From Astropecten irregularis (lineage: Eukaryota > Echinodermata > Asteroidea > Paxillosida > Astropectinidae), in contig OZ020246.1 in NCBI GenBank assembly GCA_963971285.1, positions 12,569,217-12,633,216 of the forward strand: DNA of 64,000 bases. Direction: 5' to 3'. A program made the position numbers and the translations under genes. Shown piece by piece: positions 14,604-24,184 of this stretch. The notes below the pieces were generated by a model. The model worked only from the letters and a program-made list of their open reading frames with translations. It did not search any database and was not told where the DNA came from. The first letter of the stretch is position 1, and every line of letters begins with the position of its first letter.

Positions 14604-14790
14604 CAAGTGAGTGTCTGTCTGCCTCTAGTGATCATCATGAGTCAAGTATTGCCACTCAAGTGAGTGTCTGTCTCCCTCTAGTGATCATCATGAGTCAAGT
14701 ATTGCCACTCGAGTGGATGTCTGTCTCCTTCTAGTAATCATCGTGAGTCAGGTATTGCCACTCAAGTGAATGTCTGTCTTTTTCTAGTGA
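14604..14790. repeat. 53-bp minisatellite, 3-4 units
   Basis: These are further 53-bp units directly after the right inverted repeat of the 550-bp element. The last unit decays into the HMBS intron sequence that begins CTTTCATCTCATTT. Confidence 0.85.
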
Positions 14791-15075
14791 TCTTTCATCT
14801 CATTTTATTTATGTGCACTTTATAGACTCCCCACTCTTGAAAATAGAAGACGTGTTAACATGGTTAATTATTGTATTATCTTATATAAGCATTTTCATAA
14901 TCATTTCACCAACATAGATGCAAACCCTTACTGTTTATATGCTCCTGTGCGGCGGACAAGGCATGCCGTAGCTGTGCTATACCATCTGACCCATCCAGTC
15001 CTTTAATGGGCCTTCTGCATTGAGAATCTACAATCCATTTTGTTTCATTCATTTTCCTCTTTCTTTATTTGACAG

Positions 15076-15259
15076 TTACAATGGACAAAAACGTTGACAT
15101 GATTCAGGTTCAGCTACCTTCAAATATCAGGATAACCAGCCTGTTCACCTATGAACTGGAGAGGGCGCTAGTTGCTGACAAGCTTGATATGATCATCCAT
15201 TCGTTAAAGGATTTGCCATCTGTGTTACATGAGGGAACGTCAATCTGAACCATCTGCAG
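15076..15259 (+). pseudogene. HMBS exon copy 2 (stop-bearing)
   Basis: This is a 184-bp HMBS exon with the same acceptor, donor and TGA as copy 1. It reads VDMIQ at the start (ATG for ACG), a variant shared only with copy 15. Just after the donor it joins the GGTCCGGACC-family module instead of the normal intron. Confidence 0.82.
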
Positions 15260-15675
15260 GTAAGGATGACCTGATAGCCAGCGGGCAGTTTTTAGCCAGG
15301 GGTCCCGGGTGCGAGACCCGAAATGTCATAATTTGTTTTTCCCGACACCAAAAAATCTAATCTAACATCGGACTCGCTTAAAATATATAAAAATTTAGCA
15401 TTATCATCACGGGTCAAAAAGTTGGAGTTTTCACCAGGTCCGGACCTGATAGCCAACGGGCAGTTTTCACCAGGTCATGTATATTTTTATATTTTGCTGG
15501 AAGTATTTATCAGGCTCATAGCTTTTATTGTTGCACTTGGTGCTAAGCCAATTGATCATCATAATAATGAATATCAGTAGAACTTTGTTTTGACATGTAA
15601 TGTAGTCCATTCAGTCCTTACACGTACAACTTCATTGCTTTTTTTTTTTATACAAACCAGCAACGCGCACATGTG

Positions 15676-15800
15676 GGGGCATAGGTGGCAAGTGCGTTTG
15701 GCACTCGCCTCTCACCAATGTGGCCCGGTTTCGATCCCGGCTTGGGTCATACCGTCATATGTGAGTAGAGTTGTGCAGAGTTGGATGATTAGCCCTCCCA
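15676..15800 (+). mobile_element. tRNA-derived SINE remnant
   Basis: An A-box-like stretch (GGTGGCAAGTGCG) is followed about 30 bp later by box-B-like GGTTTCGATCC, then GTCATATGTGAGTAGAG. That order (tRNA-like head, then a GTCATATGTG tail) is one I associate with SINEs of marine invertebrates. It lies in the MTF1 intron upstream of the zinc-finger exon. The stems are degraded, so it is not a tRNA gene. Confidence 0.6.
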
Positions 15801-15906
15801 AAATCATCATATGTAACACTAAACAGTCAGGGCTATCGTTTTTAGATTGAAATGCCTGTACGATCACTTTACAGTTATTATTGGTTCATTTCTATTGATT
15901 TTACAG

Positions 15907-16022
15907 GAGAGAAGCCATATTTTTGCCAAGAGGATGGATGTGATTGATCATTTAACACACAGTACAGTCTCAAGAGCCATAAGAAAGGACATGATAAACA
16001 GTCATCAACAGCAACATTGCAG
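15907..16022 (+). pseudogene. MTF1: MTF1 exon: last C2H2 zinc finger, with in-frame stop
   Basis: MTF1 is the nuclear zinc-finger factor that binds metal response elements and activates metallothionein genes. The exon follows acceptor TTTTACAG and precedes donor GTATGG. Its frame gives EKPYFCQEDGCD, TGA, SFNTQYSLKSHKKGHD: a C2H2 finger (C-x4-C-x12-H-x3-H). It closely matches the sixth finger of vertebrate MTF1 (FFCPSNGC, STQYSLKSH). The TGA sits where a Lys or Arg is expected, and CGA to TGA would be a single change. The exon has two bases before its first full codon and ends in phase 0, matching the next exon at 17045. Fingers 1-5 are not in the window: upstream lies repeat array. Either they lie beyond the left edge or this copy is truncated. 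Confidence 0.85.
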
Positions 16023-16063
16023 GTATGGTCTTACAATTCATTATGTAGTTATGTACGGTACAT

Positions 16064-16412
16064 GTGATTACACGAGCGCACAGTTTTGAATGGCGCCCTC
16101 TATTGATTAAATAAAACAAGAAACTGCGGTAGTGTCAGTAGGCCTATATCACTTTGTACATGTACACCGCCAATCATCTTTTATTGAAATCTGGGAAGCT
16201 GGAAAGCTAATCATGAGAAAAAGACCAGTGGGGAAATCCGGGAGATGTTGTCCATGCCAAATATTCTGCTATTAACTCCATGTTCCTTTCAGGAATGAAT
16301 CGCGCACCACACACCAAGCCGGAGTTGTATTGTATTTAGATCGATAAACACCACTGCAATTTCTTGTTTTAATCAATAGAGGGCCCCATTCAAAACCGTG
16401 TGCTCGGATTAC
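16064..16412. mobile_element. Inverted-repeat (MITE-like) element in MTF1 intron
   Basis: The left end GTGATTACACGAGCGCACAG and the complement of the right end (GTAATCCGAGCACACGG) begin arms of about 60 bp that share TTTTGAATGG, CCCTCTATTGATT and AAACAAGAAA. The ~230-bp centre holds no open frame. It is non-autonomous and I cannot assign a superfamily. Confidence 0.75.
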
Positions 16413-16627
16413 TGTTTAGGCTAGAAACTTGGGTAAACATTTCCAAATTATGAAACTTGGTGGAAGCAATTTACACTGCGGAAGACGGACATTGTTCCTG
16501 GTTACCACCCTTGACATAGTTTGTAAGTAGTGCAAAAGTGAAATGCTGCTTTAAAATAAGAATGTAGGTTTGCAGTGACACCATGTAATCTCTTCTGTGA
16601 GAGTGTGTGGTTCTGAGGGGAACCGTT

Positions 16628-16896
16628 GGTATTATCTCAACATTCCAAACAGTGTGCTCTGTTCGTCCTCAGGACATTGACTGGTTGTGTGACTTTGATG
16701 ATACTGAATATATAAAGCTCCAAGGATGCATTGGAGCAGAAACGGCTGGATTGGGTGGAATCCTACTGAATGAATGGTGACTCAGTGTGGGCATTGGAGC
16801 ATGACAGTAGAGAACTAGGATCATCAAAGTCTAGCAACCAGTCATTCTCCTGAGGACAAACAGAGCACACACTGGTTGGAACGTCAAGATAATACC
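16628..16896. mobile_element. Inverted-repeat element with ~78-bp arms
   Basis: The left arm begins GGTATTATCTCAACATTCC and the complement of the right end begins GGTATTATCTTGACGTTCC. Both continue through TGCTCTGTT, GTCCTCAGGA, TGACTGGTTG and GACTTTGATGAT. The centre is about 110 bp and has no coding signal. It sits in the MTF1 intron between the zinc-finger exon and the next exon. Confidence 0.75.
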
Positions 16897-17044
16897 ACCA
16901 TGCATAGCTTCAAGTCTTACTCAGCTTTAAAATATTCACAACTTAAGGTCGTCTTACAGACAAACCCATCTTTATCATGATTCCTCACCTATTTCCTGTA
17001 TAATGTAATGAATTCACATCCATGTTCATGTTTGGTTTGGATAG

Positions 17045-17161
17045 AGGGATGATTACAGCAGTGAAAGTATCGTAACTTCATCTTCAGCTAGTTTGACCTG
17101 CACATCAAGCGCAACCTGTACTTGCTCATGTGAATCCAAGAAAACACCCTCATCAACAGAG
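17045..17161 (+). pseudogene. MTF1: MTF1 exon: Ser/Thr/Cys-rich segment after the fingers
   Basis: This 117-bp exon lies between acceptor TTTGGATAG and donor GTATGC, in phase 0 at both ends. It continues the frame of 15907-16022 without adjustment. It encodes RDDYSSESIV, a Ser/Thr run, then TCTCSCESKK and PSSTE. I assign it to MTF1 from phase, order and spacing, not from a strong motif. It has no internal stop, but it belongs to a copy broken elsewhere. Confidence 0.65.
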
Positions 17162-17305
17162 GTATGCATCTAAGTATGTAAATAGTGAATAAAATAGACA
17201 TGTATGTAGGTGGTGCTTGAATCCTTAACATGCATAATTGTCACTTTATTACATCTTAGTTAGTTGTTAGTTTGTTACTACAAAAGTGTATAGTTTTTAT
17301 AATAG

Positions 17306-17806
17306 GGACCACTCAAAATGTTCAATGTTTTGGAATTTCTACTTTTCTTTTTTTTTAATAATAGGTCGGTGGGTCAAGGAAATAAATTGAACTGAACTGT
17401 TAATTGAAATTCACTTTTTACATCAAAATCCAGTATTTTCTTTTATTCTGAATAATTGCTTGAAATGCATGTACATGTACTGCAGTACACGTGCCATGGC
17501 CACACAAGCATTCCAAAAATTCAATCTTTGTCAACTTTGTTTCCAAATCAGAGTCATATCTGTGTGTTCTGGGACTGTAACTTTGCATTGGTTACATCAT
17601 ACCAACTAATGAAGACATTTTCAGGGCACCTGTGCACATTCCAGCAATTACCTCAACATAACGTTGATTAGAGATTTTTGCATGTATTCAATAATCAAAA
17701 TGCATGTAGGCTACAATGTACTAGATGAAAAATCAATTATTTTTTTTTAAAACAAATTTGGAAAAAAAGTCGAAATTTAAAAACATTGAACATTGTGAGT
17801 GGCTCC
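17306..17806. mobile_element. Imperfect inverted-repeat element, ~500 bp
   Basis: The left end GGACCACTCAAAATGTTCAA matches the complement of the right end (GGAGCCACTCACAATGTTC) over about 30 bp. The interior has T- and A-runs and no coding frame. It is probably an old MITE in an MTF1 intron. Confidence 0.5.
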
Positions 17807-17940
17807 TTAGCTAGTATTAAAGTGCTACCAAAATTGTAACCATTGTTTTGATAGACTAACACGGCTACCCACAATATATTTTTTCCAGAACATTTAAATG
17901 AACATTTTAAGATCTTAGCAAAGCTTTATCCATGAACCAG

Positions 17941-18067
17941 GTACCTATTGCAGATGGAATCATGAATGCAACAAGTCAACATGTCATCAAAGGAGACGAT
18001 GAATTTGTTCAAGTTGGGGAAGTGGTAGCACCTTCTCAATCAATAATAAGCCAACAAACAACTTCAT
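17941..18067 (+). pseudogene. MTF1: MTF1 exon: acidic segment
   Basis: This 127-bp exon ends at donor GTAAGT. Only the acceptor at 17940 (CATGAACCAG) gives the phase-0 entry needed after 17161; a second candidate at 17953 would run into a stop. It encodes VPIADGIMNA, then HVIKGDDEFVQVGEVV, and leaves one base that pairs with the next exon at 19462. The tract before this acceptor is weak, which is the main doubt. Vertebrate MTF1 also has an acidic activation region after its fingers. Confidence 0.62.
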
Positions 18068-18100
18068 GTAAGTATGGATTGATGTGCATTTGCCTTCAAT

Positions 18101-18130
18101 AACCAACTGATCTACTCAGCCCTATGTCAT
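18101..18130 (-). mobile_element. tRNA-SINE head fragment
   Basis: On the minus strand CATAGGGCTGAGTAGATCAG and then TTGGT match the start of the SINE at 53004-53077 (GGGCTGGATAGATCAG). Only the A-box part is present. It abuts the transposon-like frame at 18131-18297. Confidence 0.6.
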
Positions 18131-18297
18131 ACCGAGTGGCACAGCACTTTTTAAGTGTCTGTACCTCTTGAATGCGTGTGTCATTTGCCTGTGTTTTAGG
18201 AAGCTTCGTGATCGTAGGTTCAATGGCTTGAATGAAGTCTTCCACCTGGATCTTTTTGGGTGCTCCGGCAAAGTTCATATCCATTTCCAGTTCTTCA
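18131..18297 (-). pseudogene. Transposon-like coding fragment next to hammerhead motif
   Basis: An open minus-strand stretch reads EELEMDMNFAGAPKK, then VEDFIQAIEP, then LPKTQANDTR, and runs into the SINE head. The composition looks like real protein, but I do not recognise a domain. Its start lies within a few bases of the hammerhead motif at 18302-18345, which is encoded on the opposite strand. Hammerhead motifs are known from Penelope-like elements, so this may be a piece of one; that is inference from the neighbour only. Confidence 0.35.
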
Positions 18298-18301
18298 GTC
18301 T

Positions 18302-18345
18302 GTCTCCTGATGAGGACTAGAGCAGTCTAGTCGAAACGTTGAGAC
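18302..18345 (+). ncRNA. Hammerhead ribozyme-like motif (type I, minimal stem III)
   Basis: The conserved core CTGATGA is at 18307-18313 and GAAA at 18333-18336. Stem I pairs 18302-18306 (GTCTC) with 18341-18345 (GAGAC). Stem II pairs 18315-18320 (GACTAG) with 18327-18332 (CTAGTC), closed by a 6-base loop. After GAAA, ACGT could give only a 2-bp stem III with no loop, followed by T18340 as the expected cleavage position. Such tiny stem III forms are described for hammerheads in Penelope-like retroelements and may act as dimers. One extra G (18314) lies between the core and stem II, so activity is uncertain. Confidence 0.65.
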
Positions 18346-18894
18346 CTTATGAGAAGTGCGAACGACAATAGAAGTGCGAAAGTACGAACGATTCTTACAT
18401 AGCGTTTCAGCAAACCGATCCCCATACTAATTGTCACCATGCAAAGCCTCAAATCTTTCTTGGCACAGCATTGTTCAATACATAAACCTGCTTTTATGAT
18501 CCTTATGCAGCTGTCAATTGTAAGATGCACTATTAGACCCCTGGGAAAGGTGCGTCATTAACCACACATTCCTGACGCAGGGTAAATTGTCATTGACGCA
18601 TTTGGTCTGTAACAACATTGACGAATGGGTGCGTCAATGTCAGTCATAGACTTATGTGTAAATTGTGCTGCACACGCAGGGTTGTCTTTGCCAATGGTTT
18701 ATCCATCACTAGGACAGTAATTGTTCGTCACAATTAAGAAATGGTGCATCACATAACTGACTAAGGGTTCCGTCATGGTAGACAAATATCTGTCATAATT
18801 AGGACGCTGAGGTCCGTCATGTTATTTGAAAGCGCGGTGCACATTGAACAAGTGATGCACCATTCCCGGGGGTCATATAGTGCTTCGTACAATA

Positions 18895-19048
18895 GCGCTC
18901 CGCACTTGCGCTAAAAATAGCACCGGATCTCAGACAAACATTGCAACCATACAAACGTGGGATGGTGTGCGCGTGCATGTACACTACGTGTGTGAGACAA
19001 TGTTTGTCTGACATCCGGGGATGTTGTGACGTCATTAGTGCAGAGCGC
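18895..19048. mobile_element. MITE with GCRCTCCGCACT ends, short internally deleted copy
   Basis: The ends GCGCTCCGCACT and AGTGCAGAGCGC are inverted repeats flanked by TA on both sides (18893-18894, 19049-19050). Inner parts (CCGGATCTCAGACAAACATT, GTTTGTCTGACATCCGG) match the 265-bp family members at 21284 and 44946, in opposite orientation and shorter. The TA target site suggests a Tc1/mariner-type origin. Confidence 0.75.
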
Positions 19049-19260
19049 TATTGACAGCTACATTACTTTTCACTGACTTGGTTAGCAGCAAATTTCTACG
19101 CTAGCAGAGCAAGCAACAATGGGAGACTTTTGACTACCGGTAACCATTGTTAATCTCAAGAGGGTGCGCTTCATCAGTCTCGGGAAAGTGTGTTGAATTT
19201 GTTGTCATTGCTTTTGTGCACGAATATTCGTCATAAACACAACCGGCGTAAAATAAGTGC

Positions 19261-19371
19261 ATGGAAATGCCTGTTACATACTGTGCAGTGTTCGGTTGTG
19301 GTGGCAGGGGAGGACATGATTTCCCCAAGAACAAGCAAATGCAGAATCTGTGGAGATTGGCCATCAAATGA
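19261..19371 (+). pseudogene. THAP zinc-finger domain fragment (36 codons)
   Basis: From ATG 19261 the frame reads MEMPVTYCAVFGCGG, then HDFPKNK, then LWRLAIK and TGA. The pattern C-x4-C followed by FPK and W-x2-AI(K/R) is the first half of the THAP (C2CH) DNA-binding domain found in P-type transposases and THAP proteins. The second Cys and His of the domain and the AVPTF end are missing. It lies in the last MTF1 intron, so it is most likely a transposon remnant and not an MTF1 exon. Confidence 0.6.
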
Positions 19372-19461
19372 TTAACTCATAAGTTTGATCAATGAGCTTA
19401 AGACTTCAGTTTTCACTGATGAAACAATAATATGTCTGCATTATTTGTTGTTCTATTTTAG

Positions 19462-20582
19462 CTGCCCCAGAGCCAAAAGCACAACACGGTGGTCAGTCTG
19501 TCATCATCCATAGCATCCCCGCAGGATCAGCTGGTCAAAACCTGATCATTACCATCAATCAAGATTCTACTATGCCTACTCAAGTAGTGATAGCACCACA
19601 CCAGCTATCTCATCAGACATCAAACACTACACAAGGAACCCGTGGATATCCACTATGTACTACCTCAAATCACCCACCAGCTGAGTCATGCTTGCATCAT
19701 ACACAACCAGTCAAACCACATGTTGACTTAATATCAAAATGGCTCCAATGTAGAGAAAACAATACATTGTACTGTAGCACAAGAAAGCAATGTCAATGTT
19801 TCTGCATGTATCCCTGTTGCTCCAGTAGGTCTTACCATCTCTCAACCATGTACTCCAGCTATGCCACCTGTTGGATCAACTATTGTCCCTGTACCAGTTG
19901 TACTTACTATTGCTCCACCTGATCACACTGTCCTGCAGTTTAGTTCTGGTGTTCATGCACAGACTCAGATTCAAGTTATCACGGATGAACGCAAGGTTGG
20001 AATTCCACCGACGTCATTGTCTGTTTGTCAGCCAGGAAGCAGTTTCCCATCCACTGTAACCAGTAGACAAGATGTTTTTAAGGCAGAGCAGAGTGCTGAA
20101 AATGTTGTCATCAATACGCGTAGTGTGGATGAAAGTTGTCTAATACTTCACCAAACCGGGATGTTGATAAGTCGGCTCTTATGCTAAGCAAACAGTTTAA
20201 TGAGCATTGTGTGTCTGCTAATAATCCCGCGATTCAAGCTCCTGAAAGTCCATCATCTTGGAGCTCTAAATACCTTGAAACTAGTTCAATCAAACATTCA
20301 TGCTCATGCGATAACCAATTAAAGAATCAACAAAAGCAACGTTCAGATGATATGATTGAAAGTTGGTTAAATGATAAGAATAGCAGCATGTCTCAGTCTA
20401 CAACTCCCATGGAGTCACCAAGCATTCCCTTCAGTACCAAGGAAGGTGACAAACAACCCTGTCCACTGTGTAACTGTGTATGTCCATGTAATTGTAAAAA
20501 GGCTGAACCGTCTAGAAGTGAATTTCAAGATAGCATGTCTGTTATTTCATCATTTAGTTTGAGTGGTTTCTCTGATTTTTGA
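19462..20582 (+). pseudogene. MTF1: MTF1 last exon, copy A: C-terminal region with two frameshifts
   Basis: The acceptor TATTTTAG ends at 19461, and the first two bases complete the Ser codon left by 18067. The frame gives APEPKAQHGG, SVIIHSIPAG and NLIITINQD, then is lost between about 19720 and 19800. A second frame carries VAPVGLTISQP, AMPPVGSTIV and VITDERKVG. Near 20138 a TAATA, where copy B has TTA, adds two bases. The last frame resumes with MIESWLNDKNSS and ends CPLCNCVCPCNCKK, then GFSDF and TGA. The Cys cluster matches the one in human MTF1 (CQCQCAC) that is required for metal-induced activation. Loss of frame in both this copy and copy B argues for pseudogenes, though sequencing error in homopolymers is possible. 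Confidence 0.85.
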
Positions 20583-21283
20583 TTGAGACATAAATGGGGA
20601 AAAACCAAAGTATGATACTATACCTTTAAGTTTAAACAGTATTATGAATCAAGAATTTGTAAGTACGTGTATTAATTTGTGACCAGTCACATCCAGCAAC
20701 GTTTGCTGATTGTTTCTCCCGAGTTACAATGTGATTATTATCACCATAAATAGTTTATGGATTGGTTTGTATGAGAGGTATGTGATGTCAGTTTTGGAAT
20801 CAAGTGGACTCAAGAGGTTTGACATGAATTGTTGTAATATACTTGTATTAAAAAAGACAATAATTGTGATGTACAGAAAGAGCAATATAATTCCATTTAA
20901 TGATTGTAAATGTATTTAATTTTAACGTGTTTAATTTTAATGAAATAAGCAATGAAATTAGTGAGTTGCTGCTATTGTGTATTACATGTATAGCTAGTTT
21001 CCAATTGATCAAACTTACATTAATTTTTGGAGAACTGACACACTGTGAAGTATAATGCAGTCTTGGTTTTATATGTTTCCACTTGTAGAAACCTGCCGTA
21101 TATTTTATATTTTGTGATGATCTGATTTGATTTGTGGACATTGTTGATGACATTGTGACATCATCAATGGCATCTTTGAATTAGACCGTAGGTTGTAGCT
21201 AGGTGTGATTGCTATAAGGTTTATGAAATCATATTGGTTAGTGACATAGATTGCATGTAATCATATTGATAAGATGCCTAATA
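20583..21283 (+). other. Probable MTF1 3' untranslated region
   Basis: AT-rich sequence follows the MTF1 stop and is conserved in the duplicate at 44245-44945. It holds AAACCAAAGTATGATACTAT, a short piece of the interspersed family seen at 24185 and 56215. I see no coding exon and no convincing polyadenylation site before the MITE. Confidence 0.45.
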
Positions 21284-21548
21284 GCACTCCGCACTAATGA
21301 CGTCACACGAGTGATTTGGCCAGTGCATGTATGTACAAAATCCCCGGATGTCAGACAAATATTGACTCACATGTGCAGTGTACACCATGCATGCACGCGC
21401 ACACAAACCACTCACGTTTGCATGGTTGCTATGTTTGTCTCAGATCCGGTGTGAGGTCACTGCATTAAGCGTCTTTTTGGCAAATTTCAGCGCTATATAA
21501 GTGTCTTTTTATTATTAACCTACTATTTTTAGTGCAAGTGCGGAGTGC
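21284..21548. mobile_element. 265-bp MITE, copy A
   Basis: The ends GCACTCCGCACT and AGTGCGGAGTGC form a 12-bp inverted repeat with TA on the left (21282-21283). The interior has the palindromic pair CCCCGGATGTCAGACAAA and TTTGTCTCAGATCCGG. It is non-coding. The duplicate at 44946-45210 keeps TA on both sides. Confidence 0.8.
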
Positions 21549-22480
21549 TTATATTGTTTCAATGAACTATGATGGTACAATGTATTAGCAAAACATTAGG
21601 CAGGTTATGCCTGTGACTACCTGCACTGGGAAAATTCTGCCATCTTGTACATGTGATGAAAGATCAATTTTGAATTACACAATGTTGTGTTCAAAAGCAT
21701 GTGCATATATGTACAGTCACATACATTTCATACACTCCTTTCATGATTGGCCTGTAAACAATGAAAGATGCATTGAAAATGTATGGATTTTAAGTGACTG
21801 TTACCCCATAGACTGATATTTGTGTTACAGATTCTGTCAAAATATTACTCAAATATTGCTACAGGTATTGAAGAGATGAAATAATATTTGTATTGTGTTT
21901 AAAGTCAAGTTTCCTTTTAAGGTTACATTTGGAATCATTGATGCTATGTGCGATTTTAAGAAAATATAGTTCACTTGTACGAAATGAACACCTTTTCGTG
22001 CTTTCCATCTGTTATGTTCTTAATAAAAATTAACAGCCCACACAATAGGGTGGGGGGGGGGGTGGAGCTGGGCAACAAACCAGAGCATAAATAGCCAAGA
22101 TTATCATTCATTTATGCCTGTGCCGTGTATGAAATATTATGTACCCGACTCAATGCACCACACTAAATACATGTAGCTGAAAAATCAATGGGCCGTTAAG
22201 CTGAATATCATATTCTGTGTAACCTCAAATGTTTTTTAAAATATGCAATTTGGGGGTCGTGCAACTAATATATTGTGTAATTACGACTGGTTATCACAAC
22301 CTGGGGGTTCAGTGCTTCAACCTGTTGTGGAGACTTGAAAAATGTTGGCTTAAAATCTAGCGCTACGTACATTGTTATGAACATGGAGGGTTCATGAAAA
22401 CTGGTTACTCGGTTACAGAAAAAGCACATTTTGGGGGATGTTTTTTTTTTCTCGGGCTAATTAGCAAAAATTATAATTAG
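21549..22480. other. No gene seen; region shared by both duplicate copies
   Basis: AT-rich sequence with a G-run at 22049-22061 and AATAAA at 22021. The latter could serve as a polyadenylation signal for MTF1, but it lies about 1.4 kb past the stop. The matching region is 45211-46145. Confidence 0.4.
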
Positions 22481-22614
22481 CTAACAAACAAAAATTTGAA
22501 AAGAATTGGGTAGATGAGGGTTCAAACTACCATTTACAGTATTGCACCAAAAACCAAACCCAAGACGAATGGGGAACAATATGCGATACTGACTGGAATG
22601 AACCAGACGCCAAG
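22481..22614 (+). CDS. SRCR-domain exon, copy A
   Basis: A frame open through the exon gives FEKNWVDEG, NYHLQYC, then TQDEWGTICDTDW and NEPDAK, ending at donor GTATGT. WGTICD-x2-W-x3-DA is the signature of the scavenger receptor cysteine-rich domain, which is followed by VVC in the next exon. SRCR domains sit in secreted or membrane receptors that bind microbial or modified ligands, and they are greatly expanded in sea urchins and amphioxus. The acceptor at ATAATTAG (22480) is my choice; it gives 2 bases plus 44 codons. No neighbouring SRCR exon is visible, so this is an isolated exon of a partial gene or pseudogene. Confidence 0.72.
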
Positions 22615-23216
22615 GTATGTGAAATGTTACATAATCAATCATTATTCGTGAAACAATGTTTCTGTGTGAAAACACATGAAAGTTCTATTTATTCAAATGT
22701 CTCTGTGAACTAAAATCCCCTGAAATACTATCATCGTGGAGGGAACTGCAGCTGAATACCTCAAGATCTGAAAGTTACAGGTGCACCCAATTAGTAAATA
22801 GTCCCAAAATACGTCCGTTAAGCACTCAAAATATTTTTAAAAAGAGAGTTGTGAGAGCTATGAAAATGAGGGATTGACGAAATATGGCACTGGACCTCTT
22901 GCCTTCCATTTGTGACCATTTGTGATGCAATTTTGGGTGAGAAAATGGGTCTATTTCAGCCGCTTTGCAGAGGGATGTTTTTTGGAAAATGCCTTCTTTG
23001 ACCTTGATTTAGGGGTGGTCAGCTGAGAATGAGTATATCTCAAAAATTCAATGGTCAACCCGCCATAAAATGAAAAGAAAATGAAAGGTGACATGTTAAT
23101 CATCATTTTTCTGTGCAACTTGAACAGCTGTGAAAATGATGTATTATTTTTAAATGATTTTATATAAGTATAAGGATTTATCACTGTTGTCTAAAGGAGT
23201 TTATTTGCTTTAGAGA

Positions 23217-23552
23217 TGGTATCGATTCTGGCGACGGTATCGATTCTATCGGCGGTATCGATTCTATCGGCGGTATCGATTCTATCGGCGGTATCGATTC
23301 TTTTGGCGGTATCGATTCTTTCGACGGTATCGATTCTATCGGCGGTATCGATTCTATCGGCGGTATCGATTCTTTCGGCGGTATCGATTCTTTCGGCGGT
23401 ATCGATTCTTTCGGCGGTATCGATTCTTTCGGCGGTATCGATTCTTTCGGCGGTATCGATTCTTTTGGCGGTATCGATTCTTTTGGCGGTATCGATTCTA
23501 GCTATGGTATCGATTTTTAGCTTTGGTATCGATTTTTAGCTATGGTATCGAT
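23217..23552. repeat. 18-bp ATCGAT minisatellite, copy A
   Basis: About 18 units of GGTATCGATTCTWTCGGC occur. An 18-bp unit keeps any frame open, which explains the Val-Ser-Ile-Leu repeat frame across it; this is not a protein. The last units degrade to TAGCTATGGTATCGAT. Copy B (46881-47270) has more units. Confidence 0.97.
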
Positions 23553-24184
23553 TTTAGCATTGTACATTGCACATTGATTCTTGATTCTTGAGGCTACATG
23601 GGACTACATCAATGCAGGGGGCAAATTTGGTGCCGTGTACATGATGTAAGCCAGTGAATGAGGTAAACAAAAAACCTCTAATTAATTATCATTTTAATGG
23701 ATTAAAAGAGAAATTAATAATTGAAAGTCACATGTAAAATACTATACAAACGTTTGTGCCTATATCGAAGATGACATCATTATGACTTCATCAATAATTG
23801 ATCCAAGCGAGAGACCTCACGCCCCCACCCCCCATACACACACCCACACATTTCAATATAGTAGGAATCATTTTTTAGAATGAAAGTTTCATTCAACATC
23901 ACTGTTGATTTTTATGAAAGTTTCCAAAGACAATTAATTTGATTTGAAGACCCCAGCTTGTAATAGCTAGCTTGCATGGTTTCATTGGAGAGTTCATTTT
24001 AATTGTTTAGGCCAAATTTTATCAATTTTCTTCTTCCCCATCTAAGTATTTTTTTAATTATTGATGCAAAGGTAGTATCATACTTTGGTAGCATATACCG
24101 AAACCGAAATCTGCAAGGTTTACTTATAACTTGCAGGGTATAAAGATGGTGTTGGTAGAAACGTAGTGTTATAATTTTTCTGCC

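Larger units (their letters stand above)
13401..15478. repeat. HMBS-exon / TIR-element tandem array, left block
   Basis: This block starts abruptly inside a satellite monomer, at a shared GTG. It holds 53-bp minisatellite units, two HMBS exon copies with intron flanks, one 550-bp inverted-repeat element, and a piece of that element's inner module (GGTCCGGACC, then GATAGCC, then GCGAGACCCG) at 15266-15475. It belongs to the same family as the long array at 26158-43486. The second exon copy lacks the usual downstream intron and joins directly to the inner module, as does the last copy of the long array, so both share one ancestral deletion. Confidence 0.9.
19828..23762. repeat. Segmental duplication block 1, copy A
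   Basis: This is collinear and nearly identical to 43487-47617: MTF1 last exon, 3' region, 265-bp MITE, SRCR exon and ATCGAT minisatellite. The left edge falls inside the MTF1 last exon at GGTC, where copy B switches to array sequence. The right edge is at GTTTGTGCCTA; here the sequence continues into block 2, while in copy B it diverges. Confidence 0.95.

Noticed and set aside
19130-19375. Other open frames over the THAP fragment on both strands
   Set aside because: Only the frame from 19261 has recognisable domain residues; the rest are overlaps.
23216-23539. Val-Ser-Ile-Leu-Ser-Ala repeat protein (and the equivalents at 46846-47302 on both strands)
   Set aside because: By-product of the 18-bp ATCGAT minisatellite, which keeps frames open on both strands.
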